Assembly (NCBI GenBank): GCA_019745155.1
Contig: JAIETM010000006.1
Location: 36,903-100,902, forward strand
DNA from: Chitinophagaceae bacterium
GTDB lineage: Bacteria > Bacteroidota > Bacteroidia > Chitinophagales > Chitinophagaceae
DNA length: 64,000 nucleotides
Reading direction: 5' to 3'
Within the stretch, counting starts at the first letter, position 1, and each line of letters opens with the position of its first letter. The notes below the pieces were generated by a model. It did no database searches and was not told where the DNA came from. It saw only the letters and a program-made list of their open reading frames with translations. The position numbers and the translations under genes are program-made. Positions 1-7,736 of the stretch are shown piece by piece.

Positions 1-462
1 TACACCGTACTCTTTGCCGGCAAAACTTATGGCACATTGCCGTATCAGTTATTAGACATGCAGCCGGGCAATGAATGGCGTTATTACAGTCGCTACTCTT
101 TCAACCTCATGAACCGTTTTGAATACCTCACCGATCGTTATGCCGGCTTTATGATTGAGCACAATATTGGTAGCGGTATTTTCCGTTTGTTGTCACCAAC
201 AAGAAAATTAAAGCTCCGTCAGTTCTGGACATTGAAATCGGTGATTGGCGATTTATCACCCGCTAACCAGCAACTCAATTTCGTGGGCAATCATCCATTC
301 CGTTCACTCGATGGAAAAATGTACACCGAGATTGGTACGGGTATCGACAATATCTTCAAGTTCTTCCGCGTAGATTTTGTGTGGCGCTTGAACACGAGTT
401 TGCAGCCCAAACTTGATCAGGAAAAATTTGGTGTCTTCTTTGGTTTCCGTGTTGCGTTCTGA
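1..462 (+). CDS. C-terminal part of a DUF5686-type outer-membrane protein (5' end outside window)
   Basis: The reading frame is open from the first base, so this is the last 153 codons of a longer gene. The fragment is rich in alternating aromatic and polar residues (for example RYYSRYSFNLMNRFEYL and FRVDFVWRLN) and ends in FGVFFGFRVAF with a terminal Phe, as expected for the last strands of an outer-membrane beta-barrel. The text resembles the end of the Bacteroidota DUF5686/carboxypeptidase-like regulatory domain family, whose members usually exceed 800 residues. The function of that family is poorly defined. It runs convergently into the TerC gene with no spacer, so no room remains for an ordinary terminator. 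The family name is from recognition of the text only. Confidence 0.75.
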   Translation, partial: YTVLFAGKTYGTLPYQLLDMQPGNEWRYYSRYSFNLMNRFEYLTDRYAGFMIEHNIGSGIFRLLSPTRKLKLRQFWTLKSVIGDLSPANQQLNFVGNHPFRSLDGKMYTEIGTGIDNIFKFFRVDFVWRLNTSLQPKLDQEKFGVFFGFRVAF

Positions 463-1245
463 TTATTCTATTTCTTCCGCTTTTGGTCCAATCAGTTCTA
501 CCACCTTGGTTTGCTTCTTGCGCAAGCGCATATTCAGTAGTTCCACACCAAAAGAGAATGCCATGGCAAAATAGATATAGCCCTTATCGATGTGGCTGCC
601 ATGCAGCGGCTCCACACCTTCAAAGAATAAGCTGAAACCTACCATCAATAAGAAGGAGAGTGCCAGCATCTTCAACGTAGGATGCTTATGGATGAAATTA
701 GAAATGCGTTCTGCAAATAAAAACATGATCACCATTGCAATGCTCACAGCAATCATCATGATCTCTACATGATTGGCCAAACCCACAGCGGTGATGATGC
801 TATCGAATGAGAAGACCATGTCCACAATGATGATCTGCGCCATCACTGCACCAAAAGATGCGGCTTTGCTCTTGGATTCAAAAGCAGGATCATCGCCTTC
901 TAACTTGTGGTGAATTTCTTTTACGGTCTTATAGAGCAGGAACAGACCACCGGCCAACATGATACAGTTGCGCAGGTTGAATGCATAGTGAGCATTCTTC
1001 CAATCAAAGCCAAACAATTCCTTATTGCCATTCTGCACCAGCCAGCTTAACGCCATCAATAAAGCAATACGCACGGCAATACCTGCAAACATCCAGATGC
1101 GGCGGGCCTTGGCCTTGTCTTTGGCATCTTTGAGTTTGCCCATGGTGATGGACACGAAGATGACATTATCAATGCCGAGTACAATTTCCAGAATAGCCAG
1201 CGTGAGTAAGCTAACGAATGCGTCTAATGTAAGCAGGTGCTCCAT
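463..1245 (-). CDS. TerC family integral membrane protein
   Basis: The 260-residue protein begins with a hydrophobic segment containing LEIVLGIDNVIF, the hallmark acidic GIDN motif of TerC/YkoY proteins. It has a second acidic membrane motif, IIIVDMVFSFDSI, around residues 139-151, and about seven predicted membrane segments. TerC-family proteins are linked to tellurite resistance and to export of metal ions, notably manganese; the substrate here cannot be told. The length is normal for the short TerC class without a CBS/CorC tail. The gene is monocistronic and convergent with the DUF5686 gene, and it is divergent from nothing obvious upstream, since pyrD is co-directional. Confidence 0.9.
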   Translation of the reverse strand: MEHLLTLDAFVSLLTLAILEIVLGIDNVIFVSITMGKLKDAKDKAKARRIWMFAGIAVRIALLMALSWLVQNGNKELFGFDWKNAHYAFNLRNCIMLAGGLFLLYKTVKEIHHKLEGDDPAFESKSKAASFGAVMAQIIIVDMVFSFDSIITAVGLANHVEIMMIAVSIAMVIMFLFAERISNFIHKHPTLKMLALSFLLMVGFSLFFEGVEPLHGSHIDKGYIYFAMAFSFGVELLNMRLRKKQTKVVELIGPKAEEIE

Positions 1246-1286
1246 AAATTTCTTATTGTTTCAGTGATGCGATTATGAGTAGTTGT

Positions 1287-2327
1287 TTAGCGTAGTTCCT
1301 TACAAATATTTTTGGCGATGGCCGGGCCTTGATAGACAAAGCCTGTCCAAACTTGAATCAATGATGCGCCAAGATCCATTTTTTCCTGTGCATCTGCGCC
1401 GGTGAAAATTCCACCACTCGCTATAACAGGGGTATTGCCGCCCAAACCCTTCACCAAGTATTGCAAAACTTCATTGCTTTTTTGTTGCACAGGCTTGCCA
1501 CTGAGTCCGCCCATACCAATGGCTTCCACTGCTACCGGCGCGGTGCGCAATCCGGCTCGGCTGATGGTGGTATTGGTAGCCACCAAACCAGCGAGTTGCA
1601 TGTCTTTGGTTAAGGCAATGATATCATCCAATTGCTCATTGGTTAAATCAGGAGCAATTTTCAACAGTAAAGGTTTTGGCTTGGGTTTACCTTGGTTGAT
1701 CTGTTGCAACTCGCCGAAGATTTTTTCCAAAGCCGGTTTTTCTTGCAGGGCGCGCAGGCCGGGTGTGTTGGGACTGCTCACATTCACCACAAAATAATCA
1801 GCGGTATCAAATAGGCGGTCGAAGCAAATCACATAATCCTTCCAAGCATCTTCGTTTTCCGTTACTTTATTCTTGCCAATATTGCCGCCAATAATCATTT
1901 GGCTATTGGGGTGTTGTCTGCGCCATGCTTCTAATCGGGCTTTCACTGCTTCCACACCATTGTTGTTAAAGCCCATGCGGTTAATCAGGGCCTTATCCGC
2001 CGGCAGGCGAAACAATCTCGGTTGCTCATTACCCGGCTGGGGTTTGGGTGTAACCGTACCAATTTCCACAAAGCCAAAACCCAAAGCTTCCAGTTCGCGC
2101 AGGTAGAGGGCGTTCTTATCAAAGCCGGCACCCAGTCCTACGGGGTTGGTAAACTTGAGACCAAACACTTGCTTGGCCAGGTTTTGTTTGCGGTATTGAT
2201 AGAGCCCGCTGATCAGGCTTTTGCCCGGGCCAAGATCGCAGACCCCGCGCAGCAGGTTCATAGAAAAATGGTGAACTGCTTCAGGATCAAAGCGGAACAG
2301 AAGGTTGCGGATAACGGGGTACAACAT
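1287..2327 (-). CDS. pyrD: dihydroorotate dehydrogenase (quinone), class 2
   Basis: This enzyme oxidises dihydroorotate to orotate in pyrimidine synthesis, passing electrons through FMN to membrane quinone. The 346-residue chain starts MLYPVIRNLLFRFDPEAVHH, an amphipathic membrane-association helix typical of class 2. It carries GLGAGFDKN, FVEIGTVTPKPQPGN, NRMGFNNNG, NVSSPNTPGLR with the class 2 catalytic Ser, LLLKIAPDL, GGLSGKP and the C-terminal FMN-phosphate loop VIASGGIFTGADA. A longer open frame reaches 2636, but its first 103 codons read as shadow of the divergent thiolase gene. The ATG at 2327 matches the family start. It is divergent from the thiolase with a 94-bp spacer. Confidence 0.95.
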   Translation of the reverse strand: MLYPVIRNLLFRFDPEAVHHFSMNLLRGVCDLGPGKSLISGLYQYRKQNLAKQVFGLKFTNPVGLGAGFDKNALYLRELEALGFGFVEIGTVTPKPQPGNEQPRLFRLPADKALINRMGFNNNGVEAVKARLEAWRRQHPNSQMIIGGNIGKNKVTENEDAWKDYVICFDRLFDTADYFVVNVSSPNTPGLRALQEKPALEKIFGELQQINQGKPKPKPLLLKIAPDLTNEQLDDIIALTKDMQLAGLVATNTTISRAGLRTAPVAVEAIGMGGLSGKPVQQKSNEVLQYLVKGLGGNTPVIASGGIFTGADAQEKMDLGASLIQVWTGFVYQGPAIAKNICKELR

Positions 2328-2396
2328 GTCGCGAAGGTACAACAGCAGGGTTTGTGAAAATTGGTTGCATAAACAACTTTTATTGGTGAATTCCCC

Positions 2397-2404
2397 TACA
2401 TTTG
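2397..2404 (+). promoter_or_regulatory. Bacteroidota-type -7 promoter box for the thiolase gene
   Basis: TACATTTG fits the Bacteroidota -7 consensus TAnnTTTG and lies 17 bases before the thiolase ATG, which gives a plausible short leader. No clear TTTG -33 box is present at the usual spacing; a CTTT tract at 2377 is the nearest candidate. Confidence 0.5.
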
Positions 2405-2421
2405 GAGAAAATCTGTTTGCC

Positions 2422-3597
2422 ATGCAGGAAGCATATATCGTAGCTGGTTTCAGAACCGCAGTAGCCAAGAGCAAGCGCGGCGGTTTTCGTTTTGTACGCC
2501 CCGATGATCTGGCCATTGATGTGATCAAAGGTTTGTTGGCATCTGTGCCGCAATTGGATCCCAAGCGTGTGGATGATGTGATTGTAGGTAATGCCGTGCC
2601 CGAAGCAGAGCAAGGTTTGCAGGTAGCAAGAATCATTGCCGCACGTGCGGTAGGTTTTGATGCACCGGGTGTAACCGTAAACCGTTATTGCGCCAGTGGT
2701 TTGGAAACCATTGCCATGGCCACCGCACGCATTCGTACCGGTATGGCAGATTGTATTATTGCCGGTGGTACAGAAAGCATGAGTCTGGTACCCACTGCAG
2801 GTTGGAAAACCGTGCCTGCTTATAGCATTGCCAAAGATGAACCCGATTATTATTTGAGCATGGGCTTAACTGCTGAAGCAGTTGCCAAGGAATACAATGT
2901 AAATAGAGAAGACCAAGATCAGTTTGCGTATCAGAGTCACCAGAAAGCCAAAGCCGCTATCGAAGCGGGGCATTTCAAGTCTGGAATTCTCCCCATTACC
3001 GTAGAAGAAACTTACTTGAACGAAAAGGGTAAGAAAGCCACACGTTCTTATGTAGTAGATACCGATGAAGGTGTGCGTGCAGATACAACCGTAGAAGCAT
3101 TGGCCAAGTTGAAGCCGGCATTTGCGGTGGGTGGATGTGTGACTGCGGGTAATAGTTCTCAAACAAGTGATGGCTCCGCTTTTGTGTTGGTGATGAGTGA
3201 GCGTATGGTGAATGAGTTGGGACTGAAGCCGATTGGCCGATTGGTGAATTGTGCTTCTGCCGGTGTGCATCCGCGCATCATGGGTATTGGCCCCGTGGCG
3301 GCGATACCCAAAGTATTGAAGCAAGCCAATATGAACCTGGGTGATATTGATTTGATTGAATTGAACGAAGCATTTGCTTCTCAGTCATTGGCAGTGATCC
3401 GCGAAGCGGGATTGAACCCGGATATCGTGAATATCAATGGTGGTGCGATAGCATTAGGCCATCCATTGGGTTGTACCGGTGCCAAACTCACCATACAGAT
3501 ACTGAATGATATGAAGCGACTGAACAAGAAATACGGCATGGTTACCGCTTGCGTTGGCGGCGGACAAGGCATTGCCGGTATTATTGAGAACCTGTAA
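2422..3597 (+). CDS. acetyl-CoA acyltransferase (thiolase, FadA/FadI type)
   Basis: Thiolases split 3-ketoacyl-CoA in beta-oxidation or condense acetyl-CoA. In the 391-residue chain the nucleophilic Cys is C90 in [19 protein letters not shown] follows, then the C-terminal pair of catalytic motifs, [17 protein letters not shown] (His) and ACVGGGQG (Cys). The length is that of a standard tetrameric thiolase. The ATG at 2422 ([16 protein letters not shown]) was chosen because upstream in-frame codons overlap pyrD and lack similarity. The distant acyl-CoA dehydrogenase at 35.8 kb could serve the same pathway. Direction (degradative or biosynthetic) is not readable from sequence. Confidence 0.93.
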   Translation: MQEAYIVAGFRTAVAKSKRGGFRFVRPDDLAIDVIKGLLASVPQLDPKRVDDVIVGNAVPEAEQGLQVARIIAARAVGFDAPGVTVNRYCASGLETIAMATARIRTGMADCIIAGGTESMSLVPTAGWKTVPAYSIAKDEPDYYLSMGLTAEAVAKEYNVNREDQDQFAYQSHQKAKAAIEAGHFKSGILPITVEETYLNEKGKKATRSYVVDTDEGVRADTTVEALAKLKPAFAVGGCVTAGNSSQTSDGSAFVLVMSERMVNELGLKPIGRLVNCASAGVHPRIMGIGPVAAIPKVLKQANMNLGDIDLIELNEAFASQSLAVIREAGLNPDIVNINGGAIALGHPLGCTGAKLTIQILNDMKRLNKKYGMVTACVGGGQGIAGIIENL

Positions 3598-3621
3598 GAG
3601 ACTTAAGCAATAAGTATTTGA

Positions 3622-3649
3622 AAAGCAGGCCATGAGCCTGCTTTTTTGT
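3622..3649 (+). terminator. Rho-independent terminator after the thiolase gene
   Basis: Stem AAGCAGGC / GCCTGCTT with a short CATGA loop, followed by a run of T. It lies 25 bases after the thiolase stop codon and marks the edge of the accessory region. Confidence 0.85.
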
Positions 3650-3755
3650 TTGGCGTATTAACGCTGCAAAATGATGATAGCAATTGTTTGATTTTCGATC
3701 ATTATTTTTTATTGTATACAGTTAATCGAGGTAGTTCTATTACGTATATTTATGT

Positions 3756-3768
3756 GTTAGCGGTAATT
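3756..3768 (+). repeat. lone GTTAGCGG half-end of the palindromic intergenic element family
   Basis: GTTAGCGGTAATT, 22 bases ahead of the HEPN-like gene, matches the GTT(A/G)G(C/T).G end shared by the elements at 59.6, 62.9 and 63.8 kb. No matching left arm is visible upstream, so this may be a remnant or a chance match. As at 62.86 kb, the GTT end points into the start of an accessory gene. Confidence 0.4.
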
Positions 3769-3790
3769 ATAAAAGACATCAGTGCATCAA

Positions 3791-4939
3791 ATGGACAATG
3801 TAACAAACGACCTTAAAACCTTATTTGACGAAGCGAAACAAAGAAGTGAGTTTGACTTTGTTTTGACTTTAATAAATTATAGGGGTATGGGAACACATAA
3901 GTTGATGACCAACCTCTATGAGTGGTTTGATGCAATTGAGTTTTACAAAAATTTATACCAAGGACACACAGGCAAAGAGAAAACAAGAATAGCCGCTTTA
4001 CTTTACTCGACTTTTTTTGAAAACAGTGACTTTTACAACATCATTGGAAGTCTTTGCAAAGTCAAAACAGGATATAAGGGTTCATCATACTTATTTTGGA
4101 AAACAAAGAAATATGACAGACTACTCGGAATTGGTGAAAAACAAGAGAGTATTTTAGAACTTCTACACGATGCTGGAAAACCAAGCATTATTAACTTCTT
4201 CAAGCAAAACCATTTCAAAGAAATTAGAAACACCTTTTTTCACTCTGCATATGCTTTAAGTGCAGACGAATATATACTTCACGACACGGAACCAATCTAC
4301 ATTGAAGGACTTGGGCAATCTTCTTTTAACGTAGAAACCTTTTTCTATCCAAAGGTTGAAAATGTGATTATCTTCTTCAATACGTTTAAGGACCTTTATC
4401 TAAGTTCTTTTGCAAGTTACACAGCTGACAAAGTAGTCAAAGGATATTTTCCAAATCTATGTGATATTACCATTTTAGGTGCAGCGGACGGACTAAAAGG
4501 TTTTAAGATTAAAAACTCAGTTCAGTTCTTTGGGCAATGGCACGACTCTGGAATATGGTATGACGAGCAGTATGATATGTATGCAGGGCATAACATTACT
4601 TTCAACATGCCTAGGGTTGAGACCGTAGAAATTGACGACCAACTTAAACGATACGAGAATAAAGATGACATTCATCAAAGTGATGTTGAGTTTCACAATT
4701 TAATGGAGAAAGTTTCTGACCGCAGACAACCAAACGAAATAGCAAGGGCGACAAATTTGCTTTTAAAGTTTGGCGGTTTACGACACAAGAAAATGGAACA
4801 AGAACAAAATCCTTTTAAGAAAAGAAGTTTCCCCAAGTTTATTTTGCCGTTTTACAAACGGGCAATAGAAATTGGTTCACCACTTTTTGATACATCAGAA
4901 ATTAAGAAAGTTATAAACGAACTCGAAAAACATGTTTAA
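3791..4939 (+). CDS. uncharacterised protein with a HEPN-like Rx4H motif
   Basis: The 382-residue protein is not matched to a named family. The first 155 residues look wholly helical and end in EIRNTFFHSAYAL, where R146 and H151 form R-x4-H. That is the RNase motif of HEPN domains, which act in toxin-antitoxin, abortive-infection and CRISPR effectors. The C-terminal part (about residues 190-382) is mixed alpha/beta with no motif I know. A GTG three codons upstream is also possible; the ATG gives MDNVTNDLKTLFDE. The last 8 bp overlap the next gene, suggesting coupled translation. Base composition is clearly AT-richer than the pyrD/thiolase backbone, as for transferred DNA. The HEPN assignment is inference from one motif plus helical context. 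Confidence 0.55.
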   Translation: MDNVTNDLKTLFDEAKQRSEFDFVLTLINYRGMGTHKLMTNLYEWFDAIEFYKNLYQGHTGKEKTRIAALLYSTFFENSDFYNIIGSLCKVKTGYKGSSYLFWKTKKYDRLLGIGEKQESILELLHDAGKPSIINFFKQNHFKEIRNTFFHSAYALSADEYILHDTEPIYIEGLGQSSFNVETFFYPKVENVIIFFNTFKDLYLSSFASYTADKVVKGYFPNLCDITILGAADGLKGFKIKNSVQFFGQWHDSGIWYDEQYDMYAGHNITFNMPRVETVEIDDQLKRYENKDDIHQSDVEFHNLMEKVSDRRQPNEIARATNLLLKFGGLRHKKMEQEQNPFKKRSFPKFILPFYKRAIEIGSPLFDTSEIKKVINELEKHV

Positions 4940-5294
4940 CATCTTTAGAGTGGTAGAAAAAAATAAAAAAATAATTGCAAAGGAAATAATAATCTTCTTT
5001 TCAATTGCACTTATTGTATTGACTACTTTTATTGGTTTATTATTATTCAATTATTCAGTTAATAGAAATATTGAAAAACAAGAGTTAGAAATTAAAATCA
5101 TACAGAAACAAATAGATACATTATCAATTCTTTCTAATCTAAAAGTTAGTGATGAAAGCTTTCCTTTTGCAATTTTAATGTATATGTATATTAATGACCT
5201 TGGCTATATCAGTGTTAATGACTCAACATTCTTGAAGAAAATCGAAAATATTAATTACGTTGATGTAAGCTCCCCCAAAAACAGTACGGTTTAA
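4932..5294 (+). pseudogene. single-pass membrane protein truncated by the IS element
   Basis: The ATG lies inside the last codons of the HEPN-like gene (8-bp overlap). The product has a basic N-terminus, one strong membrane helix at about residues 18-42 (IIIFFSIALIVLTTFIGLLLF) and then a charged segment likely to form a coiled coil (EKQELEIKIIQKQIDTL). Native sequence stops at the Asp codon at 5262-5264. The last nine residues are read from the IS left end, so the original C-terminus is missing. The translational coupling suggests the two products work together, for instance as a membrane-bound partner of the HEPN-like protein. No family was recognised. Confidence 0.6.
5264..5288 (+). repeat. 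IS left terminal inverted repeat
   Basis: It starts TGTAAGCTCCCCC and ends AGTACG. It pairs with the right end in the first 12 bases with one mismatch and again in the last six. Confidence 0.85.
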
Positions 5295-5330
5295 AAGTAG
5301 ACGAAATGTTTAATTTTAAAATCGTAACAG

Positions 5331-5597
5331 ATGAAAAAGAGTCAATTTACGCCTACGCAGATTGCGGGCATTTTAAAGGAGTTTGAACAGGGCAAATCGG
5401 TTGAGGAGATCAGCCGTCAGTATGGAGTGAGCAAAGCCAGTTTTTACAAGTGGCGACAACGCTATGGAGGGTTGGAGGCCAGTGAGCTAAAGCGTATTAA
5501 GGAGTTGGAGGAAGAAAATGCCCGTTTAAAGCGGATGTACACCAATCTGGCTATGGAGTTGGATGTTGCCAAGTACATTATTGAAAAAAAGTTGTAA
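5331..5597 (+). CDS. IS3-family transposase OrfA
   Basis: The 88-residue protein has an N-terminal helix-turn-helix ([17 protein letters not shown] to [17 protein letters not shown], about residues 7-47) that binds the IS ends. A leucine-zipper-like segment follows ([18 protein letters not shown]). It stops at TAA just after the slippery A tract at 5585-5591. In this family OrfA alone regulates transposition, and fusion to OrfB by frameshifting makes the active transposase. Confidence 0.93.
   Translation: MKKSQFTPTQIAGILKEFEQGKSVEEISRQYGVSKASFYKWRQRYGGLEASELKRIKELEEENARLKRMYTNLAMELDVAKYIIEKKL
5585..5591 (+). other. probable programmed -1 ribosomal frameshift site (A AAA AAG)
   Basis: In the OrfA frame the heptamer reads A AAA AAG just before the TTG TAA end of OrfA. 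A -1 slip continues in the OrfB frame as [21 protein letters not shown] and joins smoothly to OrfB. This is the canonical slippery motif of IS3-family elements. Confidence 0.75.
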
Positions 5598-5635
5598 AGC
5601 CTTGCGAGAAGCGAAGGATTATCGGGGAGCTTAGG

Positions 5636-6484
5636 GTGGAACGGCCCAAAGACATCGGCAAGGCGTGTCGTATCATACACATAAGCAGGAGTAGTCTGCA
5701 CTATCGATCTGTAAAAGATGATGCATACCTGATGGATAAGCTTCAGCTATTGGCCGAACAGCATCCTGTAGAAGGCTTTTGGAAGTACTATGGTCGTTTA
5801 CGCAATGAGGGCGTTAGTATCAACCATAAGCGACTGTATCGCATTTACAGGCAGTTGGGGATGTCTATGCGCAGGAAGGTAAAGAGACGCATACCGGCAA
5901 GGGTAAAAGAGCCATTATGTGTGCCGGAAGCATTTACACATACCTGGAGTATAGATTTTATGAGTGATGCGCTAAGCAATGGAACCAAGTTCAGGTCGTT
6001 CAATGTGATTGATGATTATAACAGGGAGGTATTGTTTATTGAAACAGCCTATTCATTAAAGAGTAGCAGGGTTATCTGGATATTAAATCACTTAGTAAAC
6101 CGATATGGTTGCCCCAAGTGTATCAGAATGGATAATGGGCCAGAGTTTGTGGCAAAGCTGATGCACAGCTGGAGTGAAGCCAATGCTATATCGTTTAAAT
6201 ACATACAACCGGGTAAGCCTATGCAGAATGCCTATATTGAAAGATTTAATAAGAGTTATAGGGTTGGTGTGTTAGATGCCTATCTGTTTGATACCATAGA
6301 TGAAGTGAGGGAGATAACAGGAGTATGGGTTGATGACTACAATAAGAACAGACCGCACGATGCTCTGGGTGGTTTATCACCATTGATGTACCGGCAACAA
6401 CAAACGGGTGCTGTTGGGCTTCGTTACGCTACTGCGCCTACGGCGGATCCGCTTCACTACGCCCAACAGGATCAACAACATTGA
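5636..6484 (+). CDS. IS3-family transposase OrfB (DDE integrase domain)
   Basis: OrfB contains the HTH_21 region (ACRIIHISRSSLHYR) followed by an rve-type catalytic core. The acidic residues are the first Asp in WSIDFMSD, the second in MDNGPEF and the Glu in NAYIERFNKSYR. Only a GTG is available at 5636, and the frame stays open upstream to the OrfA slip site, so most OrfB is probably made as an OrfAB fusion. It appears intact (282 residues), so the element may still be active. Confidence 0.92.
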   Translation: MERPKDIGKACRIIHISRSSLHYRSVKDDAYLMDKLQLLAEQHPVEGFWKYYGRLRNEGVSINHKRLYRIYRQLGMSMRRKVKRRIPARVKEPLCVPEAFTHTWSIDFMSDALSNGTKFRSFNVIDDYNREVLFIETAYSLKSSRVIWILNHLVNRYGCPKCIRMDNGPEFVAKLMHSWSEANAISFKYIQPGKPMQNAYIERFNKSYRVGVLDAYLFDTIDEVREITGVWVDDYNKNRPHDALGGLSPLMYRQQQTGAVGLRYATAPTADPLHYAQQDQQH

Positions 6485-6506
6485 TTAAATGAAAAATATT
6501 CTACTT

Positions 6507-7514
6507 TTATTGCGTACTAAAAATGGGGAGCCTACATGGGAATTTTGTCAATCTATTTCTAGCAATGTCAAAATCCTTCAAACTGTCAAGTTGAGAAAGG
6601 TCGCAGTTGATTTCTTTAATTCCTGTTTCTGCAACAGAGATACTTTTTAATCTTTTCAGGCGTGAAAGGTTGCATGGAAATTCCTTGATAGGATTAACTT
6701 CTAAAATCAATTCTTCAAGACTATTAATTTCAAAAACTTGTTCAGGAATTTCCTTTAAGTCGTTACCTGTCAATATTGCCATGTAAATATTGAGCTTCCC
6801 AAGTCCGTCTGGTAAAGAAGTCAAAGCTTTATTCTGAAGCCATAAATATTTTCCTTTGTTGTCAGACCAAACAACTGAATTTTCACTTTTATAAAAGCTA
6901 CGCTTCTGGTTTGCAGCAATTTCGTTGCACAGGGATGTCATTATCTCCTTTACTGTTGAACTTTCTTTATCAACTTGAAATAGCCAACTTTTTATCTTAC
7001 TATCACATACTATACAATCTATTTCAAAATTTGGATCCCAATTAATGTCTTGATATTCAACTTTTGAGTTATCAGAGTAGGCAAAACGAATTGAGTTTGG
7101 AATGTCTTCAACTTTGGTTGAAGTAATAATAATCCCGTCTGGTGGTATATTGATTGTTTTCTTCCAAAATTTTGTTTTTGGAAGTTCTGGATAACCTTCA
7201 ATTCCGAAAATAATTCCTGCTTGTCCTTTAAAGTCTTTGGGGAAAATCAGGTAATTATGTTCTTGCCATTTCATATAAGTCACAAAGCCAAGAATTAAAT
7301 AAGCTGTTGCTAAAATGGATTGAGTTATCCAATATTTCTTTTTGGCTTTTAGAAGTTTGAGTGTTAAAAAGTCAATGAGGTAGATTGAAAGTCCAGTACC
7401 AACTAAATAAATTCCTAAAAAGAAAAAGTAGCTAAATGTTAAAACTCCAAGCAGCCCGAATATTACTGTCAGAAGTCCAAGAATTTTTAATGGTGAGTTT
7501 GCTATTCGTTTCAC
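6507..7514 (-). pseudogene. membrane-anchored leucine-rich-repeat protein, C-terminus cut by the IS
   Basis: The start codon at 7514 gives MKRIANSPLKILGLLTVIFG. Two or three membrane segments lie in the first 80 residues, then an unrecognised domain of about 140 residues, then leucine-rich repeats from about residue 230 (KALTSLPDGLGKL, NDLKEIPEQVFEI, NPIKEFPCNLSRL, TGIKEINCDLSQL). Native sequence ends at RNRLTKFP. The final residues CRLPIFSTQ come from the IS right end, so an unknown number of repeats is lost. LRR proteins of this kind mostly mediate protein contacts. The gene starts 27 bases from the GTT-type side of the palindromic element at 7541-7730. Confidence 0.7.
6513..6536 (-). repeat. 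IS right terminal inverted repeat
   Basis: Read on the minus strand it begins TGTAGGCTCCCC and ends AGTACG, mirroring the left end. It supplies the last eight codons and the stop of the truncated LRR gene. Confidence 0.85.
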
Positions 7515-7540
7515 TGTCGTCTTTTAAAATGCCCTATAAT

Positions 7541-7730
7541 GTTCGAGTATTTGCGAAGGCGGGGAATTCTTTGATTGTCCAGCCCAGAACAAATGCCCAA
7601 TTGAAAATATGTTGTTGAAGCTAAGAACTAAAGCTGAACATTGAACGTCGAGCCCGAACCACTGTTGAAGCTTACACTTTGCTGATGTTACATTGTCCCA
7701 GCCCTGCTTTTGCAAATACTTTTGTTGTGT
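7541..7730. repeat. palindromic intergenic element, copy A (about 190 bp)
   Basis: The arms GTTCGAGTATTTGCGAAGGC (7541-7560) and GCTTTTGCAAATAC (7707-7720) are complementary over about 20 bases with few mismatches. The sequence is highly similar along its whole length, loop included, to 62878-63068 in the same orientation; shared inner text includes GAACGTCGAGCCCGAACC. It fills the space between the OLD nuclease stop and the LRR gene start. No gene is seen in it. Confidence 0.8.
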
Positions 7731-7736
7731 GTAGTG

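Larger units (their letters stand above)
5264..6536 (+). mobile_element. IS3-family insertion sequence (two-ORF transposase)
   Basis: The 1.27-kb element is bounded by imperfect terminal inverted repeats starting TGTA(A/G)GCTCCCC and ending near AGTACG. It carries an OrfA HTH protein and an OrfB DDE integrase linked by a slippery A7G tract. Length and gene order are typical of IS3, probably the IS407-like branch, which normally makes 4-bp target duplications. Flanking bases are TTGA on the left and TGGG on the right, so no target duplication is present. Both neighbouring genes are cut by its ends. Confidence 0.9.

Noticed and set aside
2328..2636. N-terminal extension of pyrD
   Set aside because: It overlaps the thiolase start region on the other strand and precedes the conserved MLYPVIRNLL start of class 2 PyrD.
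5260..6540. Target-site duplication of the IS element
   Set aside because: The 3-bp and 4-bp flanks were compared (TGA/TGG and TTGA/TGGG) and do not match, so none is claimed.
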